Origin: Porphyromonas gingivicanis JCM 15907
GTDB lineage: Bacteria > Bacteroidota > Bacteroidia > Bacteroidales > Porphyromonadaceae
Assembly: GCF_000614585.1 (NCBI RefSeq)
Contig: NZ_BAKX01000002.1
Span: 124,001 to 188,000 of the forward strand
Direction of reading: 5' to 3'
Length of the DNA stretch: 64,000 nucleotides
The notes beneath the pieces are model-generated. The model was not told the DNA's origin, made no database searches, and worked only from the letters and a program-made list of their open reading frames with translations. Made by a program: the position numbers and the translations under genes. This document shows, piece by piece, positions 1 to 7,624 of this stretch. The number at the start of each line of letters is the position of its first letter. The first letter of the stretch is position 1.

Positions 1-129
1 GGTTATGCTCGTATCATGTATGATAAGTATAAGTGTACTACTTGTGGCGAGCGTCTCGCGAAAGATCAGGTGGCAGACTATATTGGTCCTACCAAGGCTA
101 CCCTCTCTTTGATATATATGATTAAGTAA
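1..129 (+). CDS. C-terminal end of an unidentified protein (5' truncated by window edge)
   Basis: The window opens inside a reading frame whose last 42 codons are visible, ending in TAA at 127-129. The visible tail has one CxxC pair (CTTC, codons 12-15), which suggests half of a zinc ribbon or knuckle, followed by a short hydrophobic end (SLIYMIK). The family is not recognised. It lies 26 bp upstream of the first fimbrial gene on the same strand, so it could be co-transcribed with it, but there is no direct evidence. Confidence 0.6.
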   Translation, partial: GYARIMYDKYKCTTCGERLAKDQVADYIGPTKATLSLIYMIK

Positions 130-155
130 AAACGATAAAGAAAAAGGAATTAGCA

Positions 156-1601
156 ATGAATAAGATATACAAATTTCTAATCGTTTCCCTCTTCGGAGCT
201 TCGCTCTCTTTTGGAGTTTCTGCTCAGAAAACAGAAACCTATAAGTGGACGAGTAGTAATGTCAAGATAGAGCGTTCGCAAGACAGACAACACCTCAATG
301 TGTCGTTTTCTGTTCTCCCCGATCGCAAGATAATGTCTCAAGAGTTGGTGTACATCTACCCTACACTGGTAAGTGCAGACAATTCTAAGGAGGTAAGCCT
401 TGAGCCTTTGTGCATTGTAGGCAATAAGCGTGCAAAGGTTATCAAGCGTGCAAAGGTGTTAAAGAATAAGATGCACCTCCCTGTTGTAGAGGAGGTACAT
501 TCAGCCAAGTTTGCTTCCATAGAGGTAGAGCGTTCTGTGCCCTTTGAACGTTGGATGGCGAAGTCTCGCCTTGTACTTCGTGAGGAAGTGTATGGTTGTG
601 CCGAGTGTAAGAAGAAAGATCGTGAGCGCGGTTCCTATGATGCAGGCATCCATTCTTTCTCTCCCGAAGATTATCGTTACTCATTTGTTGAGCCTAAGGC
701 GGTAGCTGTTAAACGTCATGAGGAGAGCTTTGAGAGTAAGGTTAACTTCGTTGTAGCGCGTCATGAACTCAAGAGAGATTATAAGAACAATGCTTCTGAA
801 CTCAATCGTTTGGACGACTTTGTGAAGAAAGCTTTGAGCTTAGAGGGAACTACTTTGGATGTAGTACATGTAGAAGGGTATGCCTCTCCCGAAGGAGATG
901 CTAATGCCAACCAAACTCTCTCAGAGCGTCGTGCCGATGTTTTGGCTAACTATGTACGCAATAAGTATCCGCAGATTAAACGTACACAAAACCTCAAGGT
1001 TAAGGGGTTTGGTTCAGACTGGGCTGGTCTTCGTAAGGCTGTTGAGGCTTCTAATCTTTCTTATAAGGCACAGGTGCTCAAAGCGCTTGATACTCATTCC
1101 GATCACTTGGGTAAACGTAATGCCCTTCTTCAAATAGAGGGTGGTCAGGCTTATCACTACCTTTTGGAAAATATTTATCCTCCGCTCCGTCGTACTACTT
1201 TCCGTATGGGTTACAAGGTGCGTCCATTCACTATTGACGAATTGCCTCGTATCTTCGGTAAGAAACCTGAGTTGATGAGTAATCAAGAGCACTATATGCT
1301 GGCTCAGCAGTATATTAAAGAGGGTAAAAATCCTCTTCCAGTATTTGAAACAGCTTATCGTATCTATCCAGACGATGTGGTAGCTGCTCTCAACTATGCC
1401 AACGCTCTTTTGAAATATGATGGAAGTAAGCAGGCAGAAAAAGCTGTGTGTGTACTCCAACCTTTTAGAGACGATGTTCGTACAGCTCTTCCTACAGCTA
1501 TAGCAGAACATATGTTGGGCTATGAAGAAGCGGCAGAAAAAACTCTCAGCGATGCAGCTGCTAAGGGATGCAAGATAGCTCAAGAGATTTTGAACCGATA
1601 A
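156..1601 (+). CDS. DUF3868 / OmpA-like protein of the fimbrial operon
   Basis: This 481-residue exported protein starts with a signal peptide (MNKIYKFLIV to about VSAQ, residue 23). The N-terminal part resembles the DUF3868 domain found beside fimbrillin genes in Bacteroidota. Residues about 195-310 form an OmpA-like domain, with GYASPEGDANAN near residue 240 and an SERRADVLANYV helix as in peptidoglycan-associated OmpA C-termini. The last 100 residues are helical and TPR-like. A CAECKK cysteine pair is present near residue 148. The gene is followed after 21 bp by the Mfa2-like anchor gene, so it is probably the first gene of the fimbrial operon. A role in anchoring or periplasmic support of the pilus is inferred from context only. 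A short in-frame duplication (KRAKVIKRAKV) occurs near residue 91. Confidence 0.8.
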   Translation: MNKIYKFLIVSLFGASLSFGVSAQKTETYKWTSSNVKIERSQDRQHLNVSFSVLPDRKIMSQELVYIYPTLVSADNSKEVSLEPLCIVGNKRAKVIKRAKVLKNKMHLPVVEEVHSAKFASIEVERSVPFERWMAKSRLVLREEVYGCAECKKKDRERGSYDAGIHSFSPEDYRYSFVEPKAVAVKRHEESFESKVNFVVARHELKRDYKNNASELNRLDDFVKKALSLEGTTLDVVHVEGYASPEGDANANQTLSERRADVLANYVRNKYPQIKRTQNLKVKGFGSDWAGLRKAVEASNLSYKAQVLKALDTHSDHLGKRNALLQIEGGQAYHYLLENIYPPLRRTTFRMGYKVRPFTIDELPRIFGKKPELMSNQEHYMLAQQYIKEGKNPLPVFETAYRIYPDDVVAALNYANALLKYDGSKQAEKAVCVLQPFRDDVRTALPTAIAEHMLGYEEAAEKTLSDAAAKGCKIAQEILNR

Positions 1602-1622
1602 ACGAAGAAAACTGACTAAACA

Positions 1623-2609
1623 ATGAACTCATCATTTATGAATCGTATAAATAAACTCAAAATTTGGTGCTGGGCAGTAGTTGCAGTGCTTCTTGCGGGA
1701 GTTACTTCTTCTTGTAAGCGACACGTGTTTGACAACTTGGCTTCCTGCGAAAGAGGAGTCTATATTAATATCTATGAGCAAACAGAGTGTGCCAAAGCTC
1801 CCTCTTTTCCAGAGGTTAAGAGTTTGCATATCTACACTTTCAACGAGCAGGATAAGTGGGTGTCTACCACAGTAAACAAAGACTTTCGTCTTTCTGCAGA
1901 GGGAGAGGTATTGGTTCCAGTGCCAACCCATGGTCGTTATAGCTTCGTAGTGTGGGCTAATGTAGATGATCATTTTGAATTAAAAGAACTCAATAACGAA
2001 TCTACTCGTAAAGATGTATTGCTTCTTCTCAAAAGAGAGGCGAATAAAGCTGCCGCTTTGGGCGAGCATAAACTTTATGTTGGAACTTCTCCCCGTGTTA
2101 TTGTGGGTGAAAAGGAAGAGTTTTTACCCCACACACAGGTCAATATTCGTGAGATTACCAACCGAGTAAATGTTCGTGTTATTGGTTTCGAAAAACCTCA
2201 AGACTTTGCTATTGAGTTGCATTCTAATAATGCTACCTATATAGCGGAGGGGGGAGTATTTAAGCATGAAAAGCTTTCTTACCCCACTACAATGGAATAC
2301 CTTCCCAATAGAAAGTATCCTAATGAGTTAGACCTCTTTGCTACTTTCTCTACGCTTAAGTTGGAAACAGGGAGAAACAATGAGCTTATTATCCGTAAAT
2401 TGGAGAACGGAGAGGAGATGTTCAAGGTAGATCTGATAGGAGCTATTCTGTTAAGTCCTAATGCGGACAATATAAATCTACGTTGTATCAATGACTTTGA
2501 TGTCTTGGTGCGTATGGAGAAATGTAAGTGTCCTAATGGTTATATGGCTATTGAGCTTTGGATCAACGAATGGTTGGTACACAGCTATGAAGTAGACTTG
2601 GGCGACTAA
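1623..2609 (+). CDS. Mfa2/FimB-like fimbrial anchor lipoprotein
   Basis: A 328-residue lipoprotein with the signal sequence ending in the lipobox VTSSC (acylated Cys at residue 31). A second in-frame ATG at codon 6 (1638) gives a more usual signal length. The body has the two beta-rich transthyretin-like domains expected of FimB/Mfa2 anchors, with cysteine-rich stretches near residues 297-306 (MEKCKCPNG). The anchor family caps and holds the pilus base at the outer membrane. The protein ends in WLVHSYEVDLGD, which nearly repeats the end of the Mfa1 protein encoded next. It lies 21 bp after the DUF3868 gene and 68 bp before mfa1. In P. gingivalis the anchor gene mfa2 follows mfa1, so the order here differs. 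The family assignment is firm; equivalence to mfa2 is likely but not proven. Confidence 0.8.
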   Translation: MNSSFMNRINKLKIWCWAVVAVLLAGVTSSCKRHVFDNLASCERGVYINIYEQTECAKAPSFPEVKSLHIYTFNEQDKWVSTTVNKDFRLSAEGEVLVPVPTHGRYSFVVWANVDDHFELKELNNESTRKDVLLLLKREANKAAALGEHKLYVGTSPRVIVGEKEEFLPHTQVNIREITNRVNVRVIGFEKPQDFAIELHSNNATYIAEGGVFKHEKLSYPTTMEYLPNRKYPNELDLFATFSTLKLETGRNNELIIRKLENGEEMFKVDLIGAILLSPNADNINLRCINDFDVLVRMEKCKCPNGYMAIELWINEWLVHSYEVDLGD

Positions 2610-2677
2610 ACTCTTATATACTCAACAAATACAAAAGAAATAATTTAATAAAGTGTTAATTTAATAGTTAAACAATC

Positions 2678-4276
2678 ATGAAAATGAAATCTATTTTGGT
2701 TGCAGGACTAGCTCTCTTCTTGGGAGCGATGACCTCTTGTAACAAGGGTTCTGAAGAGCTCAATGGAAAGACAGAAAAGGGCGATACCTATGCTTCTGTA
2801 ACTCTGTCTCTTGGAGGTGATGCCTTCCGTACAGAAGAGGATGACTTCAACAAGAGAGATGATCAGTGGGAAGGTAACGATGCCATTAAAACAGTTGATG
2901 TTTACTTGGTAGATGCTACAACCGTTTCTTCTGGTCAATACACTCTTGCAGATTTCACTATTGTAAAGAATGCTGGTCAGGAAACAAAACTTAATCCCAA
3001 TAAGGCGATCAAAACAACAGCTGGTCCTAAGAAGGTGTATGTTTTGGTGAATGCTCCTCAAGAAATTCGTCGAACTCTTGCTGTAACAGAGAAGGGAGCT
3101 TTTGATAGAGCTTGGGCTGAGATTTATGTGGCTCACAATATTGCTGCTAATACTGCTGCTTACAAAACAGATGCTCCTGCTGCTATGAAGAAGTTGATGA
3201 CTCAAGAAACCAATGGAGAAGATCTAATTATGATGAGTAACAGTGAAGAGTGTACAATTGATGTTCAACCTAATGTTACTTATGAGGCTGCGATGGCTCC
3301 TGCTCCTCAAAACAGAGCTACAGCCAAAGTAAAGAGAGTTGCTGCTCGCGTTGTATTGACCACTGCTAAGGATGCTTTTGAAATCGAAAATACAAGTACT
3401 GGTCAAAAAATTGGTAAGATTACAGAAATTAAATATGCTGTAGCCCAAGGTGAAAAGAGAATGTTTATTCAACAAAAGATAGAGACTGGCATCATAAAGA
3501 CCCCCGCTTACGCAGTTGTAACAGGACCTTTTTCTAATCCTCAAACATATACTGATATGAATGATAATTATGACTATTCAGACTTGTTTGTTAAGGATCG
3601 TCCTGCTACTGTGCAAACATTTGGTAGCCTAAATTCAGAACTTATTGGTAAAATCGAGCGTCCAGCTTTTATACTTGAAGCTAACCACAAGCGTAATACC
3701 GCACCAAACAATACACCTGCTACTTACGATGGTGATTTCCGCCGTGGTAATACTCCTTACGTTTTGGTACGTACGAAGTTTGAACCCTATGATGCTGCTT
3801 TTGCAGAAGGAAACTCTAAGAATGAATTGGTAGATGGTACTTTCTATTTGGGTACAACTACAGGTAAGCTTTATTCAAAGGTTGAAAACGTTATTGATCC
3901 TGATAAGGGTGGTCTTGTAGGACAAAAGTATCGTAAGTATGAAGGTGGTAAGGTGCTTTACTATGCTTATGTGAACCCCGATATTGTAGAGCGTCCTAAG
4001 ACTCTTAACGCTCCTGCTTTCCGTAACAACGTTTACCACGTACATATTAGAAATATTAAGGCTCTTGGTTTCAACTGGAATCCTTTGTATCCAGAAGATC
4101 CTGACAACCCTGGTTCTGATTATCCTGTGAACCCAGACCCAAGACCAAACGAAGATGATCCTACACCTCCTGTTAAGCCAGAAGATCCATTGGGCGACAA
4201 GGATACTTATATGAGTGTAGCTGTTCAGGTTCTTAAGTGGAACGTTCACTCTTACGAAGTAGATTTGGGTCTCTAA
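2678..4276 (+). CDS. mfa1: Mfa1-type major fimbrial subunit
   Basis: A 532-residue fimbrillin lipoprotein precursor with the lipobox GAMTSC (Cys21). It resembles P. gingivalis Mfa1 along its length as I remember that protein: the early EWAG/QWEG-like segment, the VLYYAYVNPD segment, GFNWNPL, a Pro/Asp/Asn-rich stretch near residues 465-500, and the C-terminus WNVHSYEVDLGL. In type V pili the precursor is exported as a lipoprotein, and an Arg-specific protease removes the N-terminal strand so that the donor strand of the next subunit can fill the groove. Arg51 in GGDAFRTEED is the likely cleavage site. It sits between the anchor gene and an accessory fimbrillin gene. A stem-loop downstream (4306-4356) may set the level of the distal gene. 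This is the best identified gene of the operon. Confidence 0.92.
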   Translation: MKMKSILVAGLALFLGAMTSCNKGSEELNGKTEKGDTYASVTLSLGGDAFRTEEDDFNKRDDQWEGNDAIKTVDVYLVDATTVSSGQYTLADFTIVKNAGQETKLNPNKAIKTTAGPKKVYVLVNAPQEIRRTLAVTEKGAFDRAWAEIYVAHNIAANTAAYKTDAPAAMKKLMTQETNGEDLIMMSNSEECTIDVQPNVTYEAAMAPAPQNRATAKVKRVAARVVLTTAKDAFEIENTSTGQKIGKITEIKYAVAQGEKRMFIQQKIETGIIKTPAYAVVTGPFSNPQTYTDMNDNYDYSDLFVKDRPATVQTFGSLNSELIGKIERPAFILEANHKRNTAPNNTPATYDGDFRRGNTPYVLVRTKFEPYDAAFAEGNSKNELVDGTFYLGTTTGKLYSKVENVIDPDKGGLVGQKYRKYEGGKVLYYAYVNPDIVERPKTLNAPAFRNNVYHVHIRNIKALGFNWNPLYPEDPDNPGSDYPVNPDPRPNEDDPTPPVKPEDPLGDKDTYMSVAVQVLKWNVHSYEVDLGL

Positions 4277-4305
4277 TTAGAGTAACTTCATTATCCTCAT
4301 AATTA

Positions 4306-4356
4306 TTGCAGAGGCTTAGGGAGCGGATATTTGAGGTTCGCTCCCGCCCTCCGCAA
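4306..4356 (+). promoter_or_regulatory. Stem-loop in the mfa1 to accessory-subunit spacer
   Basis: A long imperfect hairpin: GGGAGCG (4319-4325) pairs with CGCTCCC (4339-4345), and outer segments TTGC/GAGG pair with CCTC/GCAA. No T-run follows, so it looks less like a terminator than like a processing or stabilising structure. It lies in a 256-bp gap between the major subunit gene and the next gene, where differential expression would be expected. Confidence 0.55.
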
Positions 4357-4532
4357 TCTAACAAACAAAATAGTTGCGTAGAGATAGGAAGTGCTATAAT
4401 GAGATACGCATCACCTGCGTTGTTGTCAGCTCTTTATGAAGATAGTGTTCTTTCATAGGGATTGTTTTTGCAAGCAGGAATACTGACACCCGATGACAGG
4501 TGTAGAAACAAACATTTATCTATAGAAACATT

Positions 4533-5750
4533 ATGCTTAAAAGAAAATCTATATTCTTACTCCCTTTCTTGGTATTTGTTGGGTGGGTAACTTCGTGTAC
4601 TAAACCCAATCAAGGGTTAGACCCTACGCAGCCACATACAGCATATGTAAGCTTAGGCATTGATGCCTTGCGTTCTCATGGAGTTGATACAGAAAATCCT
4701 GGGTTTACAGACCCCAATACAGACCCTGCAGATAAGGAGGATGTCATTCGGGAACTTCGTTTGATTCTTTTCCCTACAGGAGTAGCTAATGCTTCGTTGA
4801 ATGTAAAGTTTGACGCTGCCAATATAGTAAATCATAGGGTTACTTTTAAAATCTCAGAGATGCTGACCTATGACATATATATGATTGCGAACGAATCAGC
4901 ATCGGGTCAGTCGGGTACAGATTTGTCCTTTTTGTCACAAGCTGGGATTTCTCGTAATACATTGGAGTCTTTTGCTGATGTAAATATGGTTGGCATTGTT
5001 CCCGAACAAATGGGTAGTGGAGTCAATGGACTCTTTATGATGACAGCTGTATACAAGGGAGTTACTTTTTCTCGTTCGCTACCTGGCACTGGATCTCAAG
5101 CAGATCCTCATCGTATTAACTTACAACCTCAAAACTTAGTACAACGTCCCAGTATCAAGGGGACGAACCGTCAAGCTGCTGAGATGATGCGCTCTTTAGC
5201 GAAGATGGAAATTACATTGAAGGATGTTGTGGAAGTTGTTGTGGGAGAAGATGGCAATAAGACATATAGTTGGATTTTACCTTATGGCTATACCCCCAAT
5301 AGTCGTTTGAAAGTAGAGCTACTTAATATGCCTGCCAAGTATACCCTTTTCCCTCGTAAACAACTCACTAATCCTGCAATTGTAGGGGCTGCACAAGGCT
5401 ATACTTTTAGCTTTCAGGGTGCTCCGCAAGAAGCATACGTTGTGCTCCCTCCTAATATTGACGATGCTTCTATTGGGGGAATTTTAACAGCAGACTATCG
5501 ACTTTATGTTTATTTGCCAGAGTATTTGGCTTCACAAACTTTGCCAGAGCAACAGCGACCTGGGGTTAAGATAACTTATTCTGAAGAAAATATTGCTACT
5601 CCCAAAAGTAAGTTCTATCCTATTAGAAATGCAGGACCTACCCATTATGATACTGTTTTAGGAGATTTGAATCACTCTACTGATTGGAGTGTTTTTCGAA
5701 ATCGCTTCTACAAGATGAGGGTAAATATAAAAGGTTTCGTTATCTCTTAA
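4533..5750 (+). CDS. Accessory (minor or tip) fimbrillin lipoprotein
   Basis: A 405-residue lipoprotein with the lipobox WVTSC (Cys22) and a fimbrillin-like layout: an early strand (YVSLGIDALRSHG) with Arg47 as a candidate processing site, followed by two beta-rich domains. It ends in FYKMRVNIKGFVIS, a C-terminal strand unlike that of Mfa1. It is the last gene of the fimbrial operon and is followed by an intrinsic terminator. The position suggests a minor subunit comparable to Mfa3-Mfa5 or FimC-FimE, but I cannot say which, so no symbol is given. The 256-bp gap after mfa1 is larger than the other spacings in the operon. Confidence 0.7.
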   Translation: MLKRKSIFLLPFLVFVGWVTSCTKPNQGLDPTQPHTAYVSLGIDALRSHGVDTENPGFTDPNTDPADKEDVIRELRLILFPTGVANASLNVKFDAANIVNHRVTFKISEMLTYDIYMIANESASGQSGTDLSFLSQAGISRNTLESFADVNMVGIVPEQMGSGVNGLFMMTAVYKGVTFSRSLPGTGSQADPHRINLQPQNLVQRPSIKGTNRQAAEMMRSLAKMEITLKDVVEVVVGEDGNKTYSWILPYGYTPNSRLKVELLNMPAKYTLFPRKQLTNPAIVGAAQGYTFSFQGAPQEAYVVLPPNIDDASIGGILTADYRLYVYLPEYLASQTLPEQQRPGVKITYSEENIATPKSKFYPIRNAGPTHYDTVLGDLNHSTDWSVFRNRFYKMRVNIKGFVIS

Positions 5751-5799
5751 TTTTTACACCTCAAGAGCTATATTGTTAGAACTCTTAGGGGATATAAAT

Positions 5800-5838
5800 A
5801 ACTGTCTTATTGGTAAATTCCAGCAAGACAGTTTTTTT
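5800..5838 (+). terminator. Intrinsic terminator of the fimbrial operon
   Basis: AACTGTCTT (5800-5808) pairs with AAGACAGTT (5825-5833), and the T-tract runs from 5832 to 5838. It lies 50 bp after the last fimbrial gene. Confidence 0.9.
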
Positions 5839-6190
5839 GATCCTGTTTTTGAGAGGGTATAGAAGTTGGTTTAATATGTCAAAGCGGAAGTGTCTTAAAA
5901 GAGTGTGTAAGCTTAGTTGTTGCTTTTGAGGGGAAGACAGTATCGTTGCTCAGGTTGTCAAAAGATGTTCTCAATGGACTTTTTATAATTATTTGAAGAA
6001 TACTACCAATGACAAAGCCTGTGTAAGACAAGGTCAGTGCAAGTTTGTAGGATTGTCGAGACGATTAAACTGCCTTAGAAGACATCAAGTGGAAATAGGG
6101 AGGGATATGTACAGAAGTAATGACTACCGCCGAATGTCGTACAGGCTAATTTGGTGGGTTATGATATATCTCCAGAGTAATAGTATAATC

Positions 6191-6335
6191 ATTGGTGTCC
6201 GATAAAAGTTTTTTGACGGTATAATTAAAAGGCTGATTCCTATATCAGGAGTTCAGCCCTTCTTTTCGTTACTTTATTGTCAGCAAAAAAACTCAATAAC
6301 GATGAGTAAAAGTAAGCATTTTATCGGACACCAAT
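6191..6335. mobile_element. MITE-like element: 145 bp with 17-bp perfect terminal inverted repeats
   Basis: ATTGGTGTCCGATAAAA at 6191-6207 is repeated exactly in inverted orientation at 6319-6335. The interior has no coding sequence but holds a hairpin (GGCTGA...TCAGCC, 6231-6258). A short non-coding sequence with perfect terminal inverted repeats is what a miniature inverted-repeat transposable element looks like. No target-site duplication is evident, and no transposase with these ends is in the window. It could instead be the two ends of a decayed insertion sequence or a long regulatory inverted repeat. Confidence 0.5.
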
Positions 6336-6336
6336 A

Positions 6337-6428
6337 AATGTATTAATACAATAGTTTCAAGCTATGCCTGGGCGTATTATTCAAGCTATCAAAAAGGCGG
6401 TATAATGTATTAATGCAATAGTTTCAAG
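6337..6428. repeat. 25-bp direct repeat pair beside the inverted-repeat element
   Basis: Two copies with a single mismatch, at 6337-6361 and 6404-6428, spaced 67 bp start to start. Both contain AATGTATTAAT followed by CAATAGTTTCAAG. They begin 2 bp after the right inverted repeat, so they may be part of the same element or a footprint of a past insertion. Confidence 0.7.
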
Positions 6429-6532
6429 AGGGAAAATTAGAAGAGGGAATAGTATTTATCTTTTTACTTTATTGACTGTAAGATTTTATCCTAAATATGT
6501 ATTGAGGATAGGGCGTTATATTCTGATTTTGT

Positions 6533-6540
6533 TATCTTTG
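6533..6540 (+). promoter_or_regulatory. Bacteroidota -7 promoter element (TATCTTTG)
   Basis: TATCTTTG matches the TAnnTTTG -7 consensus and lies 32 bp before the ATG of the small membrane protein gene. No clear -33 TTTG stands at the usual spacing. Confidence 0.6.
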
Positions 6541-6571
6541 TTAGTGAACATTTTTAAGAAGGAATGAAATT

Positions 6572-6760
6572 ATGAATTTATTAGGCAAAATCTTTTCGAC
6601 ACTTATAGTGATTTTGATTATTGTAGTTATCTATTTGGTAGCTAAAGGGATAATTCTAATCTCAAGTGCTTTGCTTAAAGCTGCCGTATTGGTTGTTTTG
6701 GTATTGTTAGGTATTAGTATCTTGATAGGGCTTTGGCGTAAAGCTAAACCTAAGAACTAA
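6572..6760 (+). CDS. Small hydrophobic membrane protein, unknown function
   Basis: A 62-residue protein with two predicted transmembrane segments (about residues 9-25 and 32-54), ending in the basic tail WRKAKPKN. I do not recognise the family. Support for a real gene comes from the -7 promoter element 32 bp upstream, an A/G-rich stretch before the ATG, the strong terminator 58 bp downstream and the well-formed amphipathic pattern. It stands alone between gene-poor regions. Confidence 0.6.
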   Translation: MNLLGKIFSTLIVILIIVVIYLVAKGIILISSALLKAAVLVVLVLLGISILIGLWRKAKPKN

Positions 6761-6817
6761 CTTCCCTTTGCAGTTTACATATACGTACTACTTTTTCGTC
6801 AAGTAGCTTTATCCAAG

Positions 6818-6852
6818 GAGGGTAGCCTTTACCGAGGCTTCCCTCTTTTTTT
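6818..6852 (+). terminator. Intrinsic terminator after the small membrane protein
   Basis: GAGGG-T-AGCCT (6818-6828) pairs with AGGCT-T-CCCTC (6835-6845), and seven T residues follow. Confidence 0.92.
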
Positions 6853-7518
6853 AGGTAGATCTGTTGGCTGCTTTGTCTCTTCGGGTGATTGTTTTATGCT
6901 ATCACACTTGTCGTATTATTGACATTTAGGTTCGATAAGCGATCTCTTTACCTCTCTTCTTCTCTTTCATTCTTTAATCTCTTGCGTTTATGATATTCTA
7001 CAGAGTATTGTGAAAAGTCCGTCGAAAAAAACTTGTCGGAATTCACACGAGGCTTTCTGATTTCGCTTGTTTATATCACAACGTAATGTCGATAGAGGGG
7101 AAGGCAACGCTCTCTAAAGCTTTTGGATAAAAGGTATATACCTTTTGAAAGTTAGCACAGAGGGTTACTTCTCTTTACACGGAAGGTTATAAGCGTTAGG
7201 ATTAATGGTTGGAGAGATTGAGACATTATTCTCAAAAGAGATGCTGTATCATCATACACAAATTGCTGAGTTACTCGCAATTCTTGGCTTTAGGCTTCTA
7301 CTTTGCTACGCTCTTTTCTACCTCTCTTTTATCATCTTGTATTTTGAGTATTCTGTGATGCCTTAATGAGGAAGATGTCTCAATAAATTCTTACCCTCTC
7401 TTTTTTACTCGATAACTTAGCTCTTTCTTGATGGAGAGGGTATACTATCTCTTGGTAGAGACTGTGTGCAATGTTTTTATGTTGAGGGCTTGATGTTGAG
7501 TAAACGAGGGAATGACAA
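6853..7518. other. About 670 bp without recognisable genes
   Basis: No open frame longer than 60 codons and no RNA gene or repeat was recognised here. It separates a plus-strand terminator from the 3' hairpin of the minus-strand LRR gene. Confidence 0.55.
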
Positions 7519-7563
7519 AGAGTCTCCCAAAAAGGATTTTATGTTACCTTTTCGAGAGACTCT
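7519..7563 (-). terminator. Terminator-like hairpin downstream of the LRR gene
   Basis: AGAGTCTC (7519-7526) pairs with GAGACTCT (7556-7563), with inner AAAAAGG/CCTTTT pairing. It lies about 60 bp past the stop codon of the minus-strand gene. The following T-run is weak. Confidence 0.6.
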
Positions 7564-7624
7564 GCTGTCTCTACAAGAGGAGTCTAAAACTCCGCTTTAT
7601 AGTGTTTAAGTAAAAAGGTTCTGA

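Larger units (their letters stand above)
5839..6571. other. Gene-poor stretch with repeat elements
   Basis: No convincing gene lies between the fimbrial terminator and the small membrane-protein gene. One open frame of 70 codons (5993-6205) has no family resemblance and runs into the left inverted repeat. The stretch holds the inverted-repeat element, the 25-bp direct repeat and the promoter motif at 6533. Confidence 0.6.

Noticed and set aside
1014-1583. 189-codon minus-strand frame inside the DUF3868 gene
   Set aside because: Shadow of the coding frame on the other strand; no family features, no promoter.
5993-6205. 70-codon frame between the fimbrial operon and the repeat element
   Set aside because: Composition and lack of any motif look random, and it ends within the left inverted repeat.
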